From Bacteroidales bacterium (GTDB lineage Bacteria > Bacteroidota > Bacteroidia > Bacteroidales > UBA7960), in NCBI GenBank assembly GCA_003560165.1, contig PWJC01000028.1:1-47293 (forward strand): a DNA stretch of 47,293 nucleotides. The letters are read 5' to 3'. This document shows, one piece after another, positions 15,598 to 25,041 of this stretch. A program made the position numbers and the translations under genes. The first letter of the stretch is position 1. Each line of letters starts with the position of its first letter. The notes beneath the pieces are model-generated. The model was not told the origin of the DNA. It was given only the letters and a program-made list of their open reading frames with translations, and did not search any database.

Positions 15598-17436
15598 TTA
15601 TTCGACAGTCACCGACTTGGCAAGATTTCTGGGCTGATCTACGTTGCATCCCCGCAGTACGGCAATATGGTACGAGAGCAACTGCAGGGGAATGGTAGCC
15701 ACAATGGGCACCAGCAACTCATCGACATCCGGTATTTCGATTATATGGTCTGCAAGCCTGCCCACCGCCTCATCTCCCTCCGTGACCACAGCGATTACGA
15801 TGCCCCGGCGGGCCTTTACTTCCTGGATATTGCTCAGCAGTTTGTCGTAATTGCCTTTTCGGGTGGCAATAATCACCACGGGCATTTCCTCATCGATCAG
15901 GGCAATGGGGCCGTGTTTCATTTCGGCCGCAGGATAGCCTTCGGCATGGATATAGGATATTTCCTTGAGCTTCAAAGCTCCCTCCAGGGCTACGGGGAAA
16001 TTGGTGCTGCGGCCCAGATATAAGAAATTCCTGGCGTTGTGAAAGATCCCTGCGATGTCCCTGACCTTTTCATTGACCTTCAACACCTGTTCCACTTTGG
16101 ACGGGATCGACTCGATCTCATTCAACAGCTGGTAAAAACGCGATTGGGGAATGATCCCCTTCTGGTTGCCGACCGACAGGGCCATGAGGGTGAGAAGGCT
16201 TACCTGTGCCGTGAACGCCTTGGTGGAAGCAACGCCAATTTCGGGCCCGGCGTGGGTATAGGAGCCGGCATGGGTGGCCCTGGCTATGGATGAGCCCACC
16301 ACATTGCAAATGCCCAGGATGGTGGCCCCCCTGCTCCTGGCCAGTTCTACTGCGGCAAGGGTGTCAGCCGTTTCGCCCGACTGGCTGATGGCGATCACCA
16401 CATCGCCTTCGTTAATGACAGGGTTGCGGTAACGGAACTCGGAAGCATATTCCACCTCTACGGGAATCCGGGCCAGGTCTTCAAAAAGATATTCGCCCAC
16501 CAGGCCCGCATGCCACGATGTGCCACAGGCCACGATGATGATCCGCTGGCAATTGACCAGTTTCATGTGGTAGTCGGCAATGCCCCCGAGCGAAATAATG
16601 CCCTTTTCGGCATTTACCCGTCCGCGCATACTGTCTTTGATGCTCCTGGGCTGCTCATAGATCTCCTTGAGCATGAAATTGGGGAAGCCTCCTTTTTCAA
16701 TGGCAGAGAGCTGCATTTCCAGTTGACAGACATAAGGTGTCCTGTCCTGGTTTTTGATGTTCTTGATCTTCAGGTCGCCATTGCGCGGAATGATGGCCAT
16801 CTCCTCATCGTCGAGGTAGATCACATTCCTGGTATAGCCCACAATGGGGGTGGCATCTGAAGCCACGAAAAACTCCTTATCGCCAAGCCCGATCACCAAC
16901 GGGCTGCCTTTTTTTGCCACAATAAGCTGGTCGGGATCCTCCCCGGAGACAACCACAATGGCGTAGGCACCGACCACCTGGTTCAGGGCAATGCGCACCG
17001 CCTCATCCAGCGAAACCTGCTCATTATCCTGGATATCCTCGATCAGGTGAATCAGTACTTCCGTATCTGTTTCGCTGACAAAGGAGTAACCCCGGTTAAT
17101 CAGTTCTGCACGCAGGCTGTCATGGTTTTCGATGATGCCATTATGGATGATGGCCAGTTTCCGCGAGGGGCTGTAATGAGGGTGGGCATTTACGGTGTTG
17201 GGTTCGCCGTGGGTGGCCCAGCGTGTATGTGCAATTCCGGTGGTCCCCCTGATCGTTTCTCCGTTGATCAGGCGGCTCAGGTCATCTACCTTGCCCTTGG
17301 TCTTGAACACTTTCAGCTCGCCGTCGAGCAATGCGATGCCTGCACTGTCGTAGCCGCGGTATTCGAGCCGGTACAGGCCCTGAAGAAGAAAGGGAACCGC
17401 CTCCCTGTGGCCAATATAAGCGACAATACCGCACAT
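15598..17436 (-). CDS. glmS: Glucosamine-fructose-6-phosphate aminotransferase (isomerizing)
   Basis: 612-residue GlmS, converting fructose-6-phosphate and glutamine to glucosamine-6-phosphate for peptidoglycan and LPS precursors. It begins MCGIVAYIGHREA, so Cys2 is the glutaminase nucleophile. The N-terminal domain has HTRWATHGEPN and the C-terminal part has two SIS isomerase domains (SQSGETADTL, STKAFTAQ). It ends in the conserved AKSVTVE tail. Length is normal. It lies 16 bases after the DUF4270 gene, so it is transcribed from the operon promoter upstream of the glycogen-synthase-like gene. There is no room for a glmS ribozyme. Confidence 0.96.
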   Translation of the reverse strand: MCGIVAYIGHREAVPFLLQGLYRLEYRGYDSAGIALLDGELKVFKTKGKVDDLSRLINGETIRGTTGIAHTRWATHGEPNTVNAHPHYSPSRKLAIIHNGIIENHDSLRAELINRGYSFVSETDTEVLIHLIEDIQDNEQVSLDEAVRIALNQVVGAYAIVVVSGEDPDQLIVAKKGSPLVIGLGDKEFFVASDATPIVGYTRNVIYLDDEEMAIIPRNGDLKIKNIKNQDRTPYVCQLEMQLSAIEKGGFPNFMLKEIYEQPRSIKDSMRGRVNAEKGIISLGGIADYHMKLVNCQRIIIVACGTSWHAGLVGEYLFEDLARIPVEVEYASEFRYRNPVINEGDVVIAISQSGETADTLAAVELARSRGATILGICNVVGSSIARATHAGSYTHAGPEIGVASTKAFTAQVSLLTLMALSVGNQKGIIPQSRFYQLLNEIESIPSKVEQVLKVNEKVRDIAGIFHNARNFLYLGRSTNFPVALEGALKLKEISYIHAEGYPAAEMKHGPIALIDEEMPVVIIATRKGNYDKLLSNIQEVKARRGIVIAVVTEGDEAVGRLADHIIEIPDVDELLVPIVATIPLQLLSYHIAVLRGCNVDQPRNLAKSVTVE

Positions 17437-17452
17437 AATGGATGGTTTCGGC

Positions 17453-18811
17453 TTATTCGAAAACTGTGTAGAAGATCTCCAGCCGCATCGGGTTCTCCTG
17501 CCGGCCCGGCCCGCGCAATACCACCCGGCTCATGTTCTCACCGGCCCCGGCAACCACCAGAGCGAGGCCTTTGTTGGGATGGATGTCGTCAAGGACCTGC
17601 TGGACATATTGGGTAATATTGAAAGTGTACTGATTGGTTGCGGCATCGAAAACGCCGCCGAAATAGGACTGCCCAACCTGAAAGTCGCGTAAAAATTCCA
17701 GTTCGTCGTCGTCGGTATACCTCAGCAGCAGCAGCTGCCGGGAGGGTGGTAGCAACTCCGTGACAAAATCAACGTCGACCGGCACTACCATCTGGGCCTT
17801 GTTGATCAGCACCCTGGGCAAATCGGCCAGTTCTTCCAGATGAGGAAAGTGAATATTGCTCCGCAACACCCCCAAAGACTGAACAAAGAGCAGGCTGTCG
17901 CCCAGTGCCAACTCCTGGTCCTGTACCTGAGCCCGCAAAACTTCGTGGGTTTCATCGAACCCGAAATGCTCCACCCGGCTGCTGCGTTTGGCAAATTCGT
18001 TGATGGGAAACCGCTGCATTCGCGAAACCGTATCGCCCTGGTTGCGGTAGAACAACTCCAGGGAGGTCATGCCGGCAAGCATGTTCAGGCTGTAAAGCGA
18101 ACCGGTTTCGTCGGTTTGGGCATCCAGGGTAATGAAGAGGCCCTTGAATGCTTCCAGGTAATTGGGTACATTTTCAAAAGCGGGAGTGCCATTGGCATCA
18201 ATGATCTTTTGCCCGAAGGCCGGCGACAGGGGGATACGTATATGCGGGGGCAGCAAAATGGTGTCAACCATCACACTGTCGGTGGGGGCGGGCCTTAGCA
18301 GGAAGCCGCCGGGATCAAGCGTAATGGGTTCGGGTTTGTGCGGAATGTCCATGCTGGAAAAAAGGGTGTCGGCCTCGGGGAAGTTTTCACTGAGTTCATA
18401 GACCCTGATGTTATGGAAAACTTCCACATTTCCGTAATATTGGCCGGTATAGGCCATCACCAGGTGAATCGAGTCGAGCACCGGATCTTCGCCCAGCGAA
18501 AGGTCGTTCATGGCCAGCCTGGTCTCGGTATAGATGCTGGCCCGGGTTTTGCCGAAAACAGGGTCATCGATCACCCCAAGCACATTGGTGCTGGCAAAAT
18601 TGGTGGCCACACTGTCGTCCGGCATTGTGTAGGCCAACACCTTCAGCGTGTCGATGGTTTGCAGGCGAACATGCGAATCGATCAGATCCAGCCCGATCTC
18701 ATCAGATTCTTCGCAACCAGCCAACACAAAGATCGCACATAATGCGAAGCAGGCAGCTTTCAAAAGGCCGAAAAAATCCCCGTAAAAACGGGGATTGTTG
18801 AGTTTTTCCAA
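17453..18811 (-). CDS. DUF4270-family lipoprotein
   Basis: 452-residue lipoprotein. The N-terminus has a hydrophobic segment ending in lipobox LAGC (Cys about residue 33) followed by EESDEIG. The DLIDSHVRLQT and VLGVIDDPVFGKTRASIYTE segments are characteristic of the DUF4270 family of Bacteroidota, which is commonly found next to the half-length glycogen synthase and glmS, as here. The molecular function is unknown. An alternative shorter start is possible because the N-terminus before the hydrophobic core is long. The 70-base gap to the upstream gene holds no promoter I can recognise. Confidence 0.82.
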   Translation of the reverse strand: MEKLNNPRFYGDFFGLLKAACFALCAIFVLAGCEESDEIGLDLIDSHVRLQTIDTLKVLAYTMPDDSVATNFASTNVLGVIDDPVFGKTRASIYTETRLAMNDLSLGEDPVLDSIHLVMAYTGQYYGNVEVFHNIRVYELSENFPEADTLFSSMDIPHKPEPITLDPGGFLLRPAPTDSVMVDTILLPPHIRIPLSPAFGQKIIDANGTPAFENVPNYLEAFKGLFITLDAQTDETGSLYSLNMLAGMTSLELFYRNQGDTVSRMQRFPINEFAKRSSRVEHFGFDETHEVLRAQVQDQELALGDSLLFVQSLGVLRSNIHFPHLEELADLPRVLINKAQMVVPVDVDFVTELLPPSRQLLLLRYTDDDELEFLRDFQVGQSYFGGVFDAATNQYTFNITQYVQQVLDDIHPNKGLALVVAGAGENMSRVVLRGPGRQENPMRLEIFYTVFE

Positions 18812-18881
18812 GGTTCAGTAAATTTTTGTGATCGTTCAGGCAAACAAGCCCGGTTGCTGAACGCAAAGGTAGAATAATTTA

Positions 18882-19709
18882 TTATTCCGAAAACACCGTT
18901 TCTGAAACCAGGACAGTGTCATAAAACGTATTGTATGCGTCGATATAGGAGTCCCTGCCATGGTATTCCAGAAGGGGTTTTCCGCTTTGCCTGGCGTATG
19001 TTTCAAGGCTGGGATCGATCGATTCTTCACCCAGGATCACACCATCGGAATAATCGATGGCGAGCTTGCTGATGTTCTCGAACGAAGGATCGGCGTATTT
19101 TTGCAACACAGTCTTGTCAATGCCCTTGGTCTTCATTTTCACCGGCATGTCCTTGCCCAATTCGTCGCCAAAGCCGTCGTTGTAAATCGAGTAAACCACC
19201 TTGGTGTCAGAAAATATGGGGTTGTCTTTCAGAACCACTTTCAGATAGAAAGGCATCAGGCTGGTAAACCATCCGTTGCAGTGCACCAGATCGGGTGCCC
19301 AGCCCAGTTTTTTTACCGTTTCAACAACACCCCGGGTAAAGAAGATCGCCCGTTCGTCATTGTCTTCAAAATACTTTCCGGTTTTGTCGGTAAGGGTGAA
19401 CTTGCGCTGAAAAAAATCTTCGTTGTCAATGAAGTAGATTTGCATTCTTGCAGACTGGATGGAAGCCACCTTGATGATCAGGGGGTGGTCTTCATTGTTG
19501 ATGACCAGGTTCATCCCCGAGAGGCGGATCACTTCATGAAGTTGGTTGCGGCGTTCATTGATACAGCCATAGCGGGGCATAAAGGTGCGGATCTCCTTTT
19601 TTCTTTCCTGAATCCCCTGAGGCAGGTACCTGCCGATATGGCCCATATGGGTTTCTTTCAGGTAAGGGGTGATCTCCTGCTGAACAAAGAGAACTTTGGG
19701 TTTTTCCAT
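18882..19709 (-). CDS. Glycogen/starch synthase-like protein, N-terminal half only
   Basis: 275-residue protein matching the N-terminal Rossmann half of GT5 glycogen/starch synthases: MEKPKVLFVQQEITPYL then the APDLVHCNGWFTSLMPFYLK segment that corresponds to PDIVHAHDW in full-length enzymes. The C-terminal nucleotide-sugar domain with the E-X7-E motif is absent, and no such sequence follows before the DUF4270 gene. Proteins of this length are widespread in Bacteroidota, so it is a family rather than a fresh truncation. Catalytic activity is doubtful. The start is at MEKPK (19707-19709). It is the first gene of the glmS operon. Confidence 0.82.
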   Translation of the reverse strand: MEKPKVLFVQQEITPYLKETHMGHIGRYLPQGIQERKKEIRTFMPRYGCINERRNQLHEVIRLSGMNLVINNEDHPLIIKVASIQSARMQIYFIDNEDFFQRKFTLTDKTGKYFEDNDERAIFFTRGVVETVKKLGWAPDLVHCNGWFTSLMPFYLKVVLKDNPIFSDTKVVYSIYNDGFGDELGKDMPVKMKTKGIDKTVLQKYADPSFENISKLAIDYSDGVILGEESIDPSLETYARQSGKPLLEYHGRDSYIDAYNTFYDTVLVSETVFSE

Positions 19710-19748
19710 AGAAGTAATGAACTTAAGTAGCTGTAATAAAATATACTG

Positions 19749-19779
19749 CAAAAATACACATTTTTTTGCTAATATTCAA
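19749..19779 (-). promoter_or_regulatory. Promoter of the glycogen-synthase-like/glmS operon
   Basis: On the minus strand TTG (19779-19777) and TATTTTTG (19756-19749, perfect TAnnTTTG) have a 20-base spacer. The start would be near 19743, about 33 bases before the first ATG. It overlaps the divergent panC promoter. Confidence 0.55.
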
Positions 19780-19798
19780 CTATTCATTTGTAGCTTTG
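19765..19798 (+). promoter_or_regulatory. Promoter of the panC-panD operon
   Basis: TTTG (19765-19768) and TAGCTTTG (19791-19798, perfect TAnnTTTG) with a 22-base spacer; start near 19804, about 74 bases before panC. It is interleaved with the minus-strand promoter at 19749-19779. Confidence 0.5.
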
Positions 19799-19877
19799 TC
19801 GATTTGTTTTTCGGTCTTCATAAACCGCAAACATATCCGGACAAGGCTCGGAACAATCAAGACCTATTCGATTCAAC

Positions 19878-20723
19878 ATGCTAGTCTTTGAGCGAAAAAA
19901 CCAATTGTCCGACTGGGCCCGCCAGGAAAAATCGACGGGCAGAACCATCGGCTTTGTTCCGACCATGGGTGCGCTGCACCGCGGACACCTGTCGCTGGTG
20001 AGCCGTGCCGGGATGGACAACGACCTGGTAATCTGTAGTATTTTTGTAAATCCCATCCAGTTCAACAACCCACAGGATCTTAAAAAATACCCCCGCACCC
20101 CCGAACGCGACCTCCGGCTGTTGCGCGAAGCCGGCTGCACGGCCGTGTTCTGTCCTTCCGGCACCGAAATGTATCCCGGTCCTGTCACCACCACCTATGA
20201 TTTCGGGCAACTCGACAAGGTGATGGAGGGCCGTTTCAGGGAGGGTCATTTTAACGGTGTGGCCATTGTGGTGAATGAACTTCTCGACGTGGTCGGTCCC
20301 GACAGGGCCTACTTCGGCCAAAAGGACTTTCAGCAGTTGCAGATCGTAAAGGCCCTGGCCAGAAAGGAACATCCCGGAACGGAAATTATAGGCTGCCCCA
20401 CGGTGAGTGAAGACGACGGCCTGGCCCTTAGCAGCCGCAATGCACGCCTGAGCGAACAGGCCCGGCGCGAGGCACCATGCATCTACCGGGCCCTGCAAAT
20501 GGCCAGGGACAGTTACCCCCACACCCCCATTGGGGAGATCAAAAAACAGCTTGCCCGGTATATTGAGACCAGCCCGCAGCTGAAGCTCGAATACTTTGAC
20601 ATTGTGTGGGCCGACAGCCTGATGCCGGTTGAGCGCCCGGATCCCTCCCGGCAGGTGGTGGGCTGCATTGCCGCATATGCAGGCAAGGTACGCCTTATTG
20701 ACAATCTGGCATTTAATTCATAA
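19878..20723 (+). CDS. panC: Pantoate-beta-alanine ligase
   Basis: 281-residue PanC, joining pantoate and beta-alanine to make pantothenate (coenzyme A pathway). The nucleotidyltransferase motif is in VPTMGALHRGHLSLV, and the pantoate/ATP region FGQKDFQQLQIVKAL and LSSRNARLS are intact. The length is standard. The following gene is panD, whose product makes the beta-alanine used here, so two consecutive steps are encoded together. Confidence 0.96.
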   Translation: MLVFERKNQLSDWARQEKSTGRTIGFVPTMGALHRGHLSLVSRAGMDNDLVICSIFVNPIQFNNPQDLKKYPRTPERDLRLLREAGCTAVFCPSGTEMYPGPVTTTYDFGQLDKVMEGRFREGHFNGVAIVVNELLDVVGPDRAYFGQKDFQQLQIVKALARKEHPGTEIIGCPTVSEDDGLALSSRNARLSEQARREAPCIYRALQMARDSYPHTPIGEIKKQLARYIETSPQLKLEYFDIVWADSLMPVERPDPSRQVVGCIAAYAGKVRLIDNLAFNS

Positions 20724-20780
20724 TTTTGTGTTCTTTTTATCGCCCTGGCAGCAGGGCTTCCTCATTTGAAAACCTGCATT

Positions 20781-21125
20781 ATGCTAGTTAAGCTATTGAA
20801 ATCAAAAATCCACAGGGCGGTGGTCACCGAAGCCGACCTGAATTATATAGGCAGCATCACCATAGACCAGGACCTGATGGATGCCGTGGGCATCCTTGAA
20901 CACGAGAAGGTACAGGTAGTCAACATCAACAACGGAGAGCGCCTGGAAACCTATGTTATTAAGGGCCAGAGGGGAAGCGGCGAGATCTGCATGAACGGTC
21001 CCGCCGCCAGGAAGGTCCAGCCCGGCGACATCGTCATCATCCTTGCCTATGCCCTGATGGACAACGGGCAGGCCAAAAGCCACCAGCCACAGATTATTTT
21101 CCCCGACAGCCACAACAAAATCTGA
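20781..21125 (+). CDS. panD: Aspartate 1-decarboxylase
   Basis: 114-residue PanD proenzyme, a pyruvoyl enzyme making beta-alanine from aspartate. The self-cleavage site is Gly24-Ser25 in [10 protein letters not shown], where Ser25 becomes the pyruvoyl group. The conserved Asn/Gly segment [17 protein letters not shown] and the NGPAARKV motif are present. The ATG at 20781 is chosen over an upstream ATG because Ser25 then has the usual numbering. A membrane-protein gene follows 9 bases after the stop. Confidence 0.96.
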   Translation: MLVKLLKSKIHRAVVTEADLNYIGSITIDQDLMDAVGILEHEKVQVVNINNGERLETYVIKGQRGSGEICMNGPAARKVQPGDIVIILAYALMDNGQAKSHQPQIIFPDSHNKI

Positions 21126-21134
21126 CCTCACACC

Positions 21135-22181
21135 TTGAGTGCATCTGCCAGAAGATATCTTCGTGTGCTCATCTCACTTTCCCTGGGCATTTTGCTGCTA
21201 TGGCTCATTACCCGCGGACAGGATGTCGGGCTGATCGTGCAGCATCTGCGCCAGGCCAACTTCCTGTGGATATTCCTGGCCATGATCTGTGCCCTGGTCA
21301 GTCATTTTCTCCGGGCAGTCCGGTGGAATATGCTCATCGGCACCATGGGGTACCATACCAGGCCCTTCCAGACTTTTTATGCAGTAATGACAGGTTATCT
21401 TGCCAATCTGGCCATTCCGAGAATGGGTGAGATTACCCGCTGCGTGACCCTGGGCAAGGCCTCAAACACCCCTTTCAATGCCCTGGCCGGCACTGTGGTC
21501 GCAGAGCGGGTGTTTGATGTGATCAGCCTCTTTTTTATTGTCGTTATGACCATCGCTTTTCAGTTCGTTTTTCTGAAAGACTTTATCCACCGCCTGTTCT
21601 GGGAGCCCCTTCTGGCCAGGGGCACCGGAAACTGGGGCAGCATTGTCCTGGCCCTGGCCATTTTGCTGCTGCTGCTGACCCTGGCCGCCTGGCAACTATG
21701 GAACAAATTGAGGGCAGCTGATGAGGACAGCATCTATTTCAGGATAAAAAGGCAACTCAGGGGCTTTGTCATCGGCTTCAAGACCATTGCCCGGTTGCGC
21801 GGCAAGGTATGGTTCCTGGTCTATACGGTATGTATCTGGGGGCTGTACTACCTTACGGTCTATCTTTGCTTTTTTGCCATTGAAGCCACCTCCCACCTCA
21901 GCCCCATCGTGGGGGTGACGCTGCTGGCCGTTGGCAGCCTGGGCATTCTGGCACCCGTTCCGGGAGGGATCGGCACCTACCACTTCCTTACCATCATTAC
22001 ACTTGTCGAGTTGTACGGCATCGAATCAGAACCTGCCACTTCGTACGCATACATCACCCATGCCACCCAGATCGCAGTCAACGTCCTTGCCGGCAGCGCA
22101 TCATGGATCATTCTCTCTGTCCATGGCAAAAGACCCTGGTTCCCCAACCAGCCGGACCAGGCCAAACATCAAAAGCTATGA
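21135..22181 (+). CDS. Flippase-like integral membrane protein (LPG synthase TM-domain family, UPF0104)
   Basis: 348-residue protein with about eight hydrophobic segments, starting SLGILLLWLITRG. It carries the family signatures RAVRWNMLIGTMGY, NLAIPRMGEITRC (with the conserved R/GE) and PVPGGIGTYHFLT. This family shares the transmembrane domain of lysylphosphatidylglycerol synthases and includes predicted lipid flippases. The start appears to be TTG at 21135, as no in-frame ATG exists before residue ~47. The stop overlaps the ATG of the next gene (ATGA), indicating translational coupling. Substrate unknown. Confidence 0.85.
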   Translation: MSASARRYLRVLISLSLGILLLWLITRGQDVGLIVQHLRQANFLWIFLAMICALVSHFLRAVRWNMLIGTMGYHTRPFQTFYAVMTGYLANLAIPRMGEITRCVTLGKASNTPFNALAGTVVAERVFDVISLFFIVVMTIAFQFVFLKDFIHRLFWEPLLARGTGNWGSIVLALAILLLLLTLAAWQLWNKLRAADEDSIYFRIKRQLRGFVIGFKTIARLRGKVWFLVYTVCIWGLYYLTVYLCFFAIEATSHLSPIVGVTLLAVGSLGILAPVPGGIGTYHFLTIITLVELYGIESEPATSYAYITHATQIAVNVLAGSASWIILSVHGKRPWFPNQPDQAKHQKL

Positions 22182-22678
22182 GCCAAAGTAAGCACCACCT
22201 CCTCGAAACCAAGTTGGTTGGTCCGGATAAACTGATGCTGCTGGTCCGGCAATGGAAATCCACCGGAAAGCGCATCGTATTCACCAACGGATGCTTCGAC
22301 ATCCTGCACGCCGGGCATGTCGATTACCTCTCACGGGCAGCCGATCATGGGCAGGTGCTGATTGTCGGACTGAACACCGACCACTCGGTGAAAAGGATCA
22401 AGGGGCCGAACCGTCCGCTGAACCCACAACAGGCCAGGGCAAAACTGCTGGCTTCGCTTTTTTTTGTCGACGCCGTGGTGCTGTTCGACCAGGACACCCC
22501 CGAAGAACTGATCCGCCTTATCGGCCCCCACATCCTGGTAAAGGGCGGAGATTATCAGCCGGACACAATTGCAGGGGCATCAAATGTCATTCAGGACAAA
22601 GGCAGGGTGGTTACCATCCCCCTGCTGGAAGGCTACTCCACTTCGGGGCTCATCGAAAAGATCAGATCGTTGAAGTAA
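22178..22678 (+). CDS. RfaE2-type nucleotidyltransferase (heptose-1-phosphate adenylyltransferase-like)
   Basis: 166-residue cytidylyltransferase-fold protein with the signature FTNGCFDILHAGHVDYL (HxGH nucleotide-binding motif) and VKGGDYQPDTIAG near the end. It corresponds to the adenylyltransferase half of RfaE/HldE, which makes ADP-heptose for LPS. It lacks the kinase half, as is usual in Bacteroidota. The start at 22178 overlaps the previous stop by four bases. The exact substrate is inferred from the family. Confidence 0.85.
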   Translation: MSQSKHHLLETKLVGPDKLMLLVRQWKSTGKRIVFTNGCFDILHAGHVDYLSRAADHGQVLIVGLNTDHSVKRIKGPNRPLNPQQARAKLLASLFFVDAVVLFDQDTPEELIRLIGPHILVKGGDYQPDTIAGASNVIQDKGRVVTIPLLEGYSTSGLIEKIRSLK

Positions 22679-22798
22679 GGCTGGCATGGCCCGGGGTTTT
22701 AAGAAAAAATAACGTTTAATCATCCCATTAATCCGTAATTTCGTAAACGAAGGGTACAATTCCTGTACATCCTTCGCCACCTTAAGCCGGATCAGGAA

Positions 22799-24475
22799 AT
22801 GACCATGAACAAAAAGCCAGACAACATCCCATTCAGGGCCTACCTCCCTGTTATACTGGCCCTTGTGCTTGCGGCAGGTTTTATGCTGGGTCTCTACCTG
22901 CGCATGCCCGAGAGCGGACCTTCCGAAAGAAGTTTTTTCAGCATAGGGGCCGACCGGTACAACAAGGTCAACGATGTGATCAATTACGTAATGGAGTCCT
23001 ATGTGGATACCGTATCAAGGGAACGACTGACCGAAGAGGCCATCGTCAGCCTGTTGAAGAACCTCGACCCCCATTCATCCTATATCCCCGCCTCCGAATT
23101 CCAACGGCTGACCGACCCCCTCATGGGCAGCTTTGAAGGCATCGGCATCGAGTTCAACATGATCAAGGACACCGTTGTGGTGGTCCATCCCATACCTGGC
23201 GGGCCCAGTGAACATGCCGGGGTAATGCCGGGCGACCGCATTGTCATGGTCAACGATACCCTGATCGCCGGTGTGGGCATGGCCACCTCCGAGGTAGTGT
23301 CGAGGTTGCTGGGCCCGAAAGGGACCGTTGTCAATGTGTCGGTTTTCCGCCCCGGAATCCAGGAACTCCTGGATTTCTCCCTTACCCGTGACAAGATCCC
23401 CTCCTACAGCCTCGACATCGCCTATATGGTGGATGAACAGGTGGGCTATATCCGGCTGAACAAATTCTCCGCCACCACGCATGCCGAATTTTTATCGGCA
23501 CTGGAGCGGCTGAACCGCGAAGGCATGGAGAAGATGATACTCGACCTGCGTGGAAACGGCGGAGGCTTTCTGGACGCGGCCATCCAGGTGGCCGACGAAT
23601 TGCTCGAACCCGGGAAACTCATCGTATATACCCAGGGGCGGCGAAGGCCAAAGTCCTATGCCAGCTCATTGAAACAGGGTGGTTTTCAGACCCGGCCCCT
23701 GGTGGTGCTCATCGACGAATGGTCGGCCTCGGCAAGCGAGATCATTGCCGGTGCCGTTCAGGACAATGACCGCGGCCTTGTCGTTGGCAGGCGCTCGTTC
23801 GGGAAAGGCCTGGTACAGGAGCAGGTCCGCCTGAACGACGGATCGGCTCTGCGGCTTACCGTGGCCAGGTATTACACGCCCACAGGCAGGAGCATACAAA
23901 AACCCTACGACGAGGGCGAAGAAGCCTATTTCAGCGAATTCATGCAAAGATACCACAACGGCGAACTGCTCAGCCCCGACAGCATCCGTTTCGACGACTC
24001 CCTGCGTTTTGAGACCCCTGCCGGGCGGGTTGTTTATGGAGGCGGGGGCATTATGCCCGATGTGTTCGTGCCCATAGACACATCCGGCGACATCCGGTTT
24101 TTCAACCAGGTGTCGAACCGCGGCCACATCTACCTCTTTGCTTTCGACTACACCGATCGCAACAGAATCAGCCTGGAAGGCTATGGCGACCCTGCCGGTT
24201 TTGTTGACCGCTTTCGTATTACCGATGCAGTGTTTAGCGAATTTCTGGACTTCCTCCGCAACATGGGTATGGAGGTCCCCGGACGGCTTGCGCGGGATAG
24301 CGAACAGTTGATCCGCAACAGCCTGAAAGCCTATATCGGGAGGAATGTATTCGGGGCTGCTGCATTCTACCCCATACTGCATCAGCACGACCAGGGATTC
24401 AGAAAGGCCCTGGAGAGCCTGAAGGATGAAGCGGCCATGGCCTCAGTGCGCAATGGCGGGCAAGAGGCACAATAG
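22799..24475 (+). CDS. S41-family C-terminal processing peptidase
   Basis: 558-residue CtpA/tail-specific-protease type enzyme. An N-terminal hydrophobic anchor (residues ~13-33) places it in the inner membrane or periplasm. A PDZ domain follows (FEGIGIEFNM to RLLGPKGTVVNVSV), then the protease core with LDLRGNGGGFLDAAIQVADEL, the nucleophile Ser in EWSASASEIIAGA (about residue 313) and the general-base Lys in FGKGLVQEQ (about residue 335). The C-terminal ~130 residues are an extra domain common in Bacteroidota homologues. A second Met two codons in is an alternative start. It ends 2 bases before the convergent HD-domain gene. Confidence 0.9.
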   Translation: MTMNKKPDNIPFRAYLPVILALVLAAGFMLGLYLRMPESGPSERSFFSIGADRYNKVNDVINYVMESYVDTVSRERLTEEAIVSLLKNLDPHSSYIPASEFQRLTDPLMGSFEGIGIEFNMIKDTVVVVHPIPGGPSEHAGVMPGDRIVMVNDTLIAGVGMATSEVVSRLLGPKGTVVNVSVFRPGIQELLDFSLTRDKIPSYSLDIAYMVDEQVGYIRLNKFSATTHAEFLSALERLNREGMEKMILDLRGNGGGFLDAAIQVADELLEPGKLIVYTQGRRRPKSYASSLKQGGFQTRPLVVLIDEWSASASEIIAGAVQDNDRGLVVGRRSFGKGLVQEQVRLNDGSALRLTVARYYTPTGRSIQKPYDEGEEAYFSEFMQRYHNGELLSPDSIRFDDSLRFETPAGRVVYGGGGIMPDVFVPIDTSGDIRFFNQVSNRGHIYLFAFDYTDRNRISLEGYGDPAGFVDRFRITDAVFSEFLDFLRNMGMEVPGRLARDSEQLIRNSLKAYIGRNVFGAAAFYPILHQHDQGFRKALESLKDEAAMASVRNGGQEAQ

Positions 24476-24477
24476 TT

Positions 24478-25041
24478 CTAGAGGCCGATATCTGGTGCGA
24501 CTTTCTTCATGGCATTCAGCGAGAGTTCCACAAATTCCGGAAGGCCCAGCCCGAGTTTTTCACATTCCATGATGGTCTCCCTGCTTACCGAAGCGGCAAA
24601 TGCCTTTTCCTTCATGCGTTTGGTGATGGATTTGGGTTTGACACTGCCCACTTTCTTATCCGGGTATACCAGTGCGGTTGCAGTGATCAAACCTGTGATG
24701 GTTTCACCCGCCGACAATGCATGATGCAGGGGCTTATGCCTTTCCTGATCGTGGGCAGCGTCTTCATTGTGGAGCATAACCGCCTCAACAATATCCGGAG
24801 AGATCCCCTTCTGTTCTAAAATTTTTGCTCCCTCCATGGCATGTATCCTCGGATCTGCATTGGTGATCTCCACATCAATATCATGCAGCAAGCCAGCCAG
24901 CCCCCAATGGTCAGGGTCTTCACCCAGACGTTCTGCCAAAGCCCTTAGCACGGCTTCAGAAGCCAGACTGTGAGCGATCATTTTTTCATTTTTCACATAC
25001 GATTTAAGCAGATCAAGTGCTTCTGTTCTTTTCATAGTCAT
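24478..25041 (-). CDS. HD-domain protein
   Basis: 187-residue HD-superfamily protein. The metal-binding pattern is visible: H in MIAHSLASEAVLRAL, HD in LAGLLHDIDVE, and later IHAMEGAKIL and MLHNED, fitting the H...HD...H...D layout of HDIG-type hydrolases. The specific substrate is unknown. The start is set at MTMKRTEALDLLKSY (25039-25041); the longer ORF runs into the promoter. A perfect TAnnTTTG box lies at 25109-25116 on the minus strand. Confidence 0.82.
   Translation of the reverse strand: MTMKRTEALDLLKSYVKNEKMIAHSLASEAVLRALAERLGEDPDHWGLAGLLHDIDVEITNADPRIHAMEGAKILEQKGISPDIVEAVMLHNEDAAHDQERHKPLHHALSAGETITGLITATALVYPDKKVGSVKPKSITKRMKEKAFAASVSRETIMECEKLGLGLPEFVELSLNAMKKVAPDIGL

Noticed and set aside
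17437-17452. glmS ribozyme or riboswitch
   Set aside because: Only 16 bases separate the DUF4270 gene from glmS, so there is no room for a ribozyme.
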